In this document: positions 1 to 4,650 of the stretch, piece by piece
Position numbering within the stretch: position 1 is the stretch's first letter
How the letters are laid out: every line of letters starts with the position of its first letter
Assembly: GCA_013139345.1 (NCBI GenBank)
Contig: WTAY01000174.1
Coordinates: 1-6,220 of the forward strand
Source: Methylophaga sp.
GTDB taxonomy: Bacteria; Pseudomonadota; Gammaproteobacteria; Nitrosococcales; Methylophagaceae
DNA: 6,220 nucleotides
Direction of reading: 5' to 3'
Translations under genes and position numbers: made by a program
The notes under the pieces: model-generated
Told to the model about the DNA's origin: nothing
Database searches by the model: none
The model's input: the letters and a program-made list of their open reading frames with translations, nothing else

Positions 1-426
1 GATATTTTGCAATTACTGCCTTTTGTGGCGCTTTGTACTGCGGTTATATTATGGTTACGACGTGAACTTAACCTTTTAATGGCGGGTGATGATATCGCCC
101 TCAGTCGCGGTGTATCTGTTCAATATATCCGTTATACACTCTTCTTTGTCACCTCACTGTGTGTCGGTGCCATTGTTGCTTTATGTGGCCCGATTGGTTT
201 TATTGGCATGATGGTTCCTCATATTTGTCGCTTATTAATAGGCAGTGATCATCGCTGGCTAACACCTGCAAGCTTACTCTTCGGTGGGGCTTTTTTGATT
301 GTGTGTGACACCATCTCACGGCTTATCATTGCACCAGCAGAAATTCCTGTCGGCGTTATTACCACCTTGCTTGGTGGACCGTTCTTTTTATGGTTATTAG
401 TTAAATCTAGATCAAACACGGCTTGA
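1..426 (+). CDS. FecCD-family ABC transporter permease, C-terminal part (5' end outside window)
   Basis: This is the inner-membrane permease of a BtuC/FecCD-type importer, a family that carries iron-siderophore, haem or vitamin B12 delivered by a periplasmic binding protein. The frame is open from base 1 to a TGA at 424-426, giving 141 residues; full members have roughly 330-350, so more than half is missing on the left. Family hallmarks are visible: the conserved GPIGFIGMMVPHICR block at about residues 63-77 of this fragment, and the C-terminal EIPVGVITTLLGGPFFLWLL block at about 114-133. Hydrophobic stretches at about 5-19, 46-66, 90-104 and 117-134 fit membrane helices. No ATPase gene follows, so the ATP-binding partner must be upstream or elsewhere. 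The substrate cannot be told from this piece. The family assignment is secure. Confidence 0.93.
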   Translation, partial: DILQLLPFVALCTAVILWLRRELNLLMAGDDIALSRGVSVQYIRYTLFFVTSLCVGAIVALCGPIGFIGMMVPHICRLLIGSDHRWLTPASLLFGGAFLIVCDTISRLIIAPAEIPVGVITTLLGGPFFLWLLVKSRSNTA

Positions 427-447
427 CCCAATATTGCCCAAAGTGTG

Positions 448-480
448 ATGATGCTCAAAAGGAATCTAAAAGAGCATCAT
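448..480 (+). promoter_or_regulatory. Hairpin between permease stop and L,D-transpeptidase start
   Basis: A perfect 9-bp inverted repeat, ATGATGCTC (448-456) and GAGCATCAT (472-480), encloses a 15-base A-rich loop. Allowing G-U pairs it can be lengthened outward by about three pairs. The structure ends five bases before the GTG start codon at 485. It could be a weak terminator for the permease operon, but the following bases (TATTGTGG) are not a U tract. It could also control translation: an AAAAGGAAT element lies in the loop, and a weak AAGAG ribosome-binding candidate (470-474) lies partly in the 3' arm. The repeat is seen directly; the function is inferred. Confidence 0.5.
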
Positions 481-484
481 TATT

Positions 485-2050
485 GTGGATACCGTTAGAC
501 AAATTGCTTGGCTAAGCATACTGTTGATTAGCAGTTTTTGCTCCATAGCGCGGGCAATGACACCACAATGGCTCGAACACGCTCAAGTCGATAATGCGAT
601 AACGCTTGATATAGCATCACTGAACACGATGTATAGTCAATCAACATACCTTTGGATTAAGAATCAGAAACTTAGCAACCAAGGTCTTGATGCTGTTGAT
701 TTTATTTCTGGCTCATTTAAACACGGTTTAAATCCAGACCATTACCATCTGTCAGAGCTCACTCAACTTAATCCCTCTCACGACAGGCTTTCTGTTCAAC
801 AATTTGATATTTTATTAACGGATGGGTTATTAACATTAATTCACGATATTGCTGTTGGTCGCCTGCAAGCAAATAATGTCGATTCTGACTGGTTCATTCC
901 TCAGAATGAGTTTAATGCTGTTGAATTTTTGCAGGATGCTTTATTAAAACCTCACCTTAAAACTCAGCTCAATTCATTGTCTCCTAACACTGCTGAATAT
1001 CACCAACTACAGGCAGCATTATCTCGTTACCAAAGTTACGTTAGTCGAGGTAGCTGGTTAAATATACCTTCAATGCCTTTAACGCACCTTGGTGAACGGC
1101 AAAAACATATCCCTTTAATTAGAGAACGATTACGTTTCGAAAACAAGGAGCTTGTACTTAGTTCAAAAAAACGGGCTAATTATTATGATCTTTTCTTAGA
1201 GCAAGCCGTACGAAATTTTCAGCACAAACACGGACTAAAGGTCGATGGAATTATTGGTTCTAACACCCGTAAGGCAATGAATATCTCAGCAAATGAACGA
1301 TTACAACAAATAAAAGTAGCATTAGAACGCCACCGTTGGATGCCCAGAAAGTTAGGTCAACGTTATCTACTCATCAATGTAGCAAACTACCAATTGCATG
1401 GCATCAACAATGGTAATGAAGCACTGAATATGAAGGTTATTGTTGGCCGAAAAAGTCGCCCTACTCCCAGCTTCTTTTCTAAAGTAAATCACCTTGTGTT
1501 TAACCCGTATTGGAATGTGCCCAGAAAGCTAGCCAGATTAGATTTGTTGCCCAAACAGCAGGAGAATTTAAACTACTTTTATCTCCATGATATTCGCGTC
1601 TTTACTAAAAACAATGGTCATAAAGTAGAACATGATCCTTACTCTATAGATTGGCAATCAGTGAGCCGTTCTAACTTTCCATATACCTTTAGACAAGATC
1701 CGGGTGAGAACAATGCACTCGGGAAATTGAAGTTTATGTTTCCTAATCAATGGAGTATTTATATCCATGACACGCCTCATCGAGAACTCTTTTTAGAAAC
1801 TAAACGCGCACTCAGTTCTGGCTGTATTCGTGTTGAAGATCCCATTGCACTTGCAAACTTTGGCTTACCCAAACCAAAGGCACAACAAACAATAATGGAC
1901 ATGCTAGAGAGTAAAGAAAACCGAGGAATGAAACTCTCATCGCCATTATCACTTTATGTGGTTTATTTCACAGTATGGACAAATGATAATGGTATACAAT
2001 TCTCTCCTGATATTTATCAACGTGATAAGCGCATCGCAGCTTTACTATAA
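485..2050 (+). CDS. ldtD: YcbB/LdtD-type L,D-transpeptidase, periplasmic
   Basis: It forms 3-3 (mDAP-mDAP) cross-links in peptidoglycan, acting in the periplasm. The 521-residue protein starts with GTG. This start is chosen because it supplies a signal peptide (hydrophobic residues about 8-20, cleavage likely after ARA at 22-24); the next in-frame ATG, codon 25 at 557, would remove it. An in-frame stop at 467-469 limits extension. Domain order follows YcbB: an N-terminal scaffold region (about 30-190), a peptidoglycan-binding module (about 205-267, with AVRNFQHKHGLKVDGIIG), then a YkuD catalytic domain (about 290-470). Catalytic residues are visible: H428 in IHDTPH and C447 in SSGCIRV, the same SSGC form as E. 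coli YcbB. The VGR..R.TP and FNPYWNVP blocks also match. It is shorter than E. coli LdtD (about 615), mainly in the N-terminal half. mepK follows 67 bases downstream, as in E. coli. The ribosome-binding site is poor and lies at a hairpin. The exact paralogue name rests on similarity and gene order. Confidence 0.93.
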   Translation: MDTVRQIAWLSILLISSFCSIARAMTPQWLEHAQVDNAITLDIASLNTMYSQSTYLWIKNQKLSNQGLDAVDFISGSFKHGLNPDHYHLSELTQLNPSHDRLSVQQFDILLTDGLLTLIHDIAVGRLQANNVDSDWFIPQNEFNAVEFLQDALLKPHLKTQLNSLSPNTAEYHQLQAALSRYQSYVSRGSWLNIPSMPLTHLGERQKHIPLIRERLRFENKELVLSSKKRANYYDLFLEQAVRNFQHKHGLKVDGIIGSNTRKAMNISANERLQQIKVALERHRWMPRKLGQRYLLINVANYQLHGINNGNEALNMKVIVGRKSRPTPSFFSKVNHLVFNPYWNVPRKLARLDLLPKQQENLNYFYLHDIRVFTKNNGHKVEHDPYSIDWQSVSRSNFPYTFRQDPGENNALGKLKFMFPNQWSIYIHDTPHRELFLETKRALSSGCIRVEDPIALANFGLPKPKAQQTIMDMLESKENRGMKLSSPLSLYVVYFTVWTNDNGIQFSPDIYQRDKRIAALL

Positions 2051-2117
2051 ATTCGAGTAAAAACTCTTTATACTTAGCGGCTTATGTCAATATCACTGAT
2101 ACAGCTAAGGTGACGTA

Positions 2118-2702
2118 ATGTCGTTCAAAAGTAATCAACAAGATAATTTAGTGTTAGATGCTCGCACATCTAGACGCCGGTTTTTGCAGCTAGGCTTAGG
2201 TACCACTGCAAGTCTCGCAATGCCTAGTGCGTTTGCAAATATACTTGCACAACCTGAACGCAAACTAGCACTATTGAACCTGCATACAGGTGAACGTATT
2301 AATGCAACTTATTGGGCTGAAGGTGACTATCAAACCAGTGAATTACATGCGATTAGTCGCGTTCTGCGTGATCACCGTACTGGCGATACGCTTGATATGG
2401 ATAACAATCTAATTGATTTATTGAATATCCTTCATCACAAAATGAATGGCAAACAGGCATTCCATGTAATTTCAGGTTATCGCTCACCAAAAACAAATGC
2501 TAAATTAAGTTATAAGAGTTCAGGCGTAGCGAAAAAGAGTTTACATATGCAAGGTAAGGCTATTGATATTCGTTTACCTGGCCGTGAATTATCAGCCTTA
2601 CGCTCTACTGCACTAAAACTTCAAACGGGTGGCGTAGGTTATTATCCAAAATCAGATTTTATCCATATTGATACTGGCCGTGTTCGTCAATGGGCTGGCT
2701 AA
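2118..2702 (+). CDS. mepK: MepK (YcbK) peptidoglycan endopeptidase, DUF882/peptidase M15 family, Tat-exported
   Basis: This is a zinc-dependent murein endopeptidase; E. coli MepK cleaves mDAP-mDAP (3-3) and also D-Ala-mDAP (4-3) cross-links in the periplasm. The 194-residue protein opens with a twin-arginine signal: S18-R19-R20-R21-F22-L23, a hydrophobic stretch, and likely cleavage after AFA at 38-40, so it is predicted to be exported folded by Tat. LNLHTGE, then ISGYRSPKTN (about 118-127), GVAKKSLHMQGKAIDIRLPG with H143 and D150, and GGVGYYPKSDFIHIDTGRVRQW with H183 match E. coli YcbK closely. H143, D150 and H183 are the expected zinc ligands. The ATG has a strong ribosome-binding site, AAGGTGA at 2107-2113. 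The upstream transpeptidase makes the bonds this enzyme cuts, and the two are probably co-transcribed, though the 67-base gap could hold its own promoter (a TATACT at 2069-2074 lacks a convincing -35). E. coli ycbL is not the next gene here. Confidence 0.95.
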   Translation: MSFKSNQQDNLVLDARTSRRRFLQLGLGTTASLAMPSAFANILAQPERKLALLNLHTGERINATYWAEGDYQTSELHAISRVLRDHRTGDTLDMDNNLIDLLNILHHKMNGKQAFHVISGYRSPKTNAKLSYKSSGVAKKSLHMQGKAIDIRLPGRELSALRSTALKLQTGGVGYYPKSDFIHIDTGRVRQWAG

Positions 2703-2718
2703 CGTCATTGTCAATAAG

Positions 2719-3123
2719 CTAACATTCTTCAAATAACTTCATAACCAAGCTTTTAAACTTTTCCATTTCTTCACTATATGACTGTTTTAGAAGATAATGT
2801 TCTTGCTTAGTTAAGGCATGTAGACTTGACAGTTTTTTGTGAAACTCAGCTTGCTCTTCTACCGATTTAAAGGTTGGACAACCAGGCATACACCGCTCAT
2901 CCATGCCACATTCATAACTACTCACTTGCTGCTCATGCTGATTAATCAAAGCAAGGTGTCGCTCTAAAGTAGAGGTATGCTCTGGTAATGCGCGCTCTAA
3001 TAAATAGAGTAAAGCAACCAACCTTTCTGCTTCATGCTGCCACAGTTCTGTCTCTTGCTTCCAAATTGCATGGTCCTGATGCCAGTGTTTATTATCATCC
3101 TTTAGTGTTTTTGTGTTGACCAT
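2719..3123 (-). CDS. Hypothetical helix-rich protein with Cys/His motifs
   Basis: I do not recognise a family for this 134-residue protein. It appears to be a real gene: the ATG is preceded by GAGGT on the minus strand (3130-3134) six bases upstream, codon use resembles the neighbours, and it packs convergently against mepK with only 16 bases between stops. No signal peptide or membrane segment is seen, so a cytoplasmic location is likely. The sequence is charged and rich in Glu, Gln, His and Leu, with long predicted helices at about 12-70 and 86-134, compatible with a helical hairpin or coiled coil. The N-terminus carries HWHQDH (13-18) with regularly spaced Trp (14, 21, 28). The middle turn holds C72, C78 and C82 (C-X5-C-X3-C), and the last residue is C134. 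Metal binding or disulphide formation is possible but unproven. Its promoter region must overlap the repeat cluster starting at 3157. Confidence 0.8.
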   Translation of the reverse strand: MVNTKTLKDDNKHWHQDHAIWKQETELWQHEAERLVALLYLLERALPEHTSTLERHLALINQHEQQVSSYECGMDERCMPGCPTFKSVEEQAEFHKKLSSLHALTKQEHYLLKQSYSEEMEKFKSLVMKLFEEC

Positions 3124-3156
3124 ATCTCGACCTCACAATTTTCTAACTTTCGTTAA

Positions 3157-3205
3157 TACCCATAATCAATGAAGGTGCATGTTTCAGTGGAATTTATCAT
3201 GGGTA
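3157..3205 (+). mobile_element. MITE-like repeat, copy A (49-bp, internally deleted)
   Basis: This copy begins TACCCATAATCAATGAAGG and ends ATTTATCATGGGTA. The two ends are inverted repeats that pair at 12 of 14 positions. The left end (3157-3185) matches the inverted right end of copy B (3378-3406) at 28 of 29 bases. The right end resembles the right end of copy C (13 of 14 bases). Copies B and C have about 100 bases between their ends and this one has almost none, so it looks like a deletion remnant. It is followed by TA (3206-3207) but preceded by AA. There is no coding capacity. It starts 34 bases from the minus-strand gene's start codon. Confidence 0.6.
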
Positions 3206-3216
3206 TAATACGCCTA

Positions 3217-3234
3217 CTTCATTTATTTTACGTA
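3217..3234 (+). repeat. Possible degenerate extra repeat end
   Basis: CTTCATTTATTTTACGTA matches the right terminal sequence of copy C, CTTCATTTATCATAGGTA (3537-3554), at 15 of 18 positions, including the outer GTA. It lies between copies A and B with no obvious partner end, so it may be the decayed end of an older insertion, or the original right end of copy A. The match is short and AT-rich, so chance similarity cannot be excluded. Confidence 0.3.
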
Positions 3235-3251
3235 ACTAGTTCACAGATATA

Positions 3252-3406
3252 TACCTATGATAAATGAAGATGCAGTTGATTTAATAAGTCTCTTCATCTC
3301 CGTGAAAACGGGGATCCAACGATAGTGGTCATTTTCACTCCCCATGGATTCCCATTTTCATGGGAATGACGAAGTAAGAAACATGCACCTTCATTGATTA
3401 CGGGTA
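3252..3406 (-). mobile_element. MITE-like repeat, copy B (155 bp, inverted relative to A and C)
   Basis: Terminal inverted repeats TACCTATGATAAATGAAGAT (3252 onward) and, inverted, TACCCGTAATCAATGAAGGT (from 3406) agree at about 18 of 24 positions. The element has two distinguishable ends; here they are in the opposite order to copies A and C, hence the minus strand. It is flanked by TA on both sides (3250-3251 and 3407-3408), which suggests TA target duplication as in IS630/mariner-type mobilisation (inference). Inside, ATTCCCAT (3348-3355) and ATGGGAAT (3360-3367) form an 8-bp stem with a 4-base loop, and GTGAAAA (3302-3308) pairs with TTTTCAC (3332-3338). Read on the minus strand, the interior begins TTTCTTACTTCGTCAT and is followed by the hairpin, as in copy C. 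No open reading frame or transposase is present. Confidence 0.72.
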
Positions 3407-3420
3407 TATACCCGTAATCA
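3395..3420. repeat. 26-bp perfect palindrome at the junction of copies B and C
   Basis: The junction reads GATTACGGGTAT then ATACCCGTAATC with one further pair outside, giving a 26-bp perfect palindrome centred between 3407 and 3408. It arises because two elements of the same family sit back to back, sharing one TA dinucleotide, so that two ends of the same type face each other. It could form a cruciform or a strong RNA hairpin, but it is explained by the abutting repeats. Confidence 0.75.
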
Positions 3421-3554
3421 TTCACGATGCAGTTTTTTTATTTCGTCATCCCAGCATGCTTCTAGCTGGGATCTGCTTAATACAATAGATTCTCGATAAG
3501 AGCATTCGAGAATGACGGGAGATGTAAGCCCTGCATCTTCATTTATCATAGGTA
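3409..3554 (+). mobile_element. MITE-like repeat, copy C (146 bp)
   Basis: It begins TACCCGTAATCATTCACGAT and ends ATCTTCATTTATCATAGGTA. The right end (3531-3554) is a perfect 24-base inverted match to the left end of copy B (3252-3275), 26 bases if the flanking TA is counted. Its own two ends agree at about 17 of 24 positions. TA flanks both sides (3407-3408 and 3555-3556). The interior starts TTTTTTTATTTCGTCATCCC, paralleling inverted copy B, then forms a hairpin ATCCCAGC (3448-3455) with GCTGGGAT (3465-3472), a second hairpin ATTCTCG (3489-3495) with CGAGAAT (3507-3513), and a closing CGTCAT (3444-3449) with ATGACG (3512-3517). It has no coding capacity, so any movement would need a transposase supplied elsewhere. 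Confidence 0.72.
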
Positions 3555-3589
3555 TAATATTTCCAACACGTAGCAATCGAATTTGTTAC

Positions 3590-3618
3590 AGGACAAGATA
3601 CTAAATTCAACGTAAAAT
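3590..3618 (+). promoter_or_regulatory. Candidate sigma-70 promoter for trhO
   Basis: AGGACA (3590-3595, four of six matches to TTGACA) and TAAAAT (3613-3618, five of six to TATAAT) are separated by 17 bases. This would place the transcription start near 3625 and give a leader of about 26 bases before the trhO ATG. A competing -10, TATAAT at 3553-3558, is created where copy C's end meets flanking sequence, but I see no good -35 for it. Prediction by eye only. Confidence 0.35.
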
Positions 3619-3650
3619 ATGCCTAACTTACTATCACCTCTGGAAAAACC

Positions 3651-4649
3651 ATGTCCCAAATCGTTGTCTGTGCCATGTATAAATTTGTCACACTGGATAA
3701 TTATGTCGAGCTAAAACCAGCTTTACTTGATTTTATGCAATCACATAATATTCGAGGCACATTATTGCTCGCCAAAGAGGGAATTAATGGCACGGTTGCA
3801 GGCGCTCGTGATGAGATTAATGCCTTGTTAGATTATCTTCGTAGTGATGCTCGCCTTGCAGAAATTAGCTATAAAGAATCTTTCACCGAAAACATGCCTT
3901 TTTTACGCACACGAGTGAAGCTGAAAAAAGAGATTGTCACCATGGGTGTTGAAGGTATTGACCCTAAACATGTGGTGGGCACCTACGTTAAACCAAAAGA
4001 TTGGAACGCATTAATTAGTGATCCCGATGTTTTGTTGGTTGATACTCGTAATGATTATGAAGTACAGGTCGGCACATTTAAAGATGCCATTAACCCACTG
4101 ACAAATAGCTTCCGTGAGTTTCCTGATTATGTGAAGGAGCACTTCGATCCCGCCAAACATAAAAAAGTAGCCATGTATTGTACCGGCGGAATTCGTTGTG
4201 AAAAATCAACAGCCTATATGAAAGAGCAAGGCTTTGAAGAGGTGTACCATCTTGAAGGTGGTATTTTGAAATACCTTGAAGAAGTGCCAGAAGAAGAGAC
4301 TTTATGGGAAGGTGAATGTTATGTATTTGATGAGCGCATTACCGTTAATCATCAATTAGAAAAAGGTGTTTATGACCAATGTAATGCCTGCCGACTTCCT
4401 ATCACTGAAGAAGATAAACAAAGTGAACATTATATTCATGGTGTTAGTTGCCCTCATTGTTTTGATAAAACAACTGATGAACAAAAAGCACGCTTTACCG
4501 AACGTGAAAAACAAATGAAATTATCAGAAGCACGGGGTGAAGCTCACATTGGTTCAGACTCGGCTAAAGTGATTGCTACCCACCGAGCAGAAAAGCAACA
4601 ATTGAAACAAAACCAACGCCAAGCATCTTTGCAAAAACAACATCGCTAA
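3651..4649 (+). CDS. trhO: tRNA uridine(34) hydroxylase TrhO (YceA, rhodanese-domain, UPF0176)
   Basis: It catalyses oxygen-dependent hydroxylation of uridine-34 in the tRNA wobble position to 5-hydroxyuridine, the precursor of cmo5U/mo5U, in the cytoplasm. The 332-residue product has the usual family architecture. An N-terminal alpha/beta domain (about 1-95) carries LLLAKEGINGTVAG. The conserved KLKKEIVTMGVEGIDP linker follows. A rhodanese domain (about 115-220) contains LLVDTRNDYE (128-137) and the active-site loop C177-T-G-G-I-R-C183. The C-terminal region holds C244-X2-C247 and C267-X2-C270, a likely zinc-binding set, then a charged Lys/Gln-rich tail. Length is normal. The ATG has a modest GGAAAAA ribosome-binding site at 3642-3648. 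Only one base separates its stop from ggt, so the two are almost certainly co-transcribed. The catalytic features are intact. Confidence 0.96.
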   Translation: MSQIVVCAMYKFVTLDNYVELKPALLDFMQSHNIRGTLLLAKEGINGTVAGARDEINALLDYLRSDARLAEISYKESFTENMPFLRTRVKLKKEIVTMGVEGIDPKHVVGTYVKPKDWNALISDPDVLLVDTRNDYEVQVGTFKDAINPLTNSFREFPDYVKEHFDPAKHKKVAMYCTGGIRCEKSTAYMKEQGFEEVYHLEGGILKYLEEVPEEETLWEGECYVFDERITVNHQLEKGVYDQCNACRLPITEEDKQSEHYIHGVSCPHCFDKTTDEQKARFTEREKQMKLSEARGEAHIGSDSAKVIATHRAEKQQLKQNQRQASLQKQHR

Positions 4650-4650
4650 C

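Noticed and set aside
249..458. Minus-strand open frame of 69 codons opposite the permease
   Set aside because: It lies almost entirely antisense to the well-conserved permease frame and has no recognisable protein features; it is a shadow.
557..559. ATG (codon 25) as the real start of the L,D-transpeptidase
   Set aside because: Starting there would remove the signal peptide needed for a periplasmic enzyme, and no good ribosome-binding site precedes it.
2055..2066. GAGTAAAAACTC as a terminator after the transpeptidase
   Set aside because: The stem is only 4 bp and AT-rich; it is too weak to support a call.
2703..2718. Bidirectional terminator between mepK and the minus-strand gene
   Set aside because: The 16-base gap and adjacent sequence contain no convincing GC-rich stem or U tract.
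3157..3554. Repeats as a CRISPR array
   Set aside because: The repeats are inverted and divergent, spaced irregularly, and bounded by TA; there are no regular spacers or cas genes.
3124..3650. A small gene or transposase in the repeat region
   Set aside because: No open frame with a start, a ribosome-binding site and plausible composition was seen; the region is explained by repeats and a promoter.
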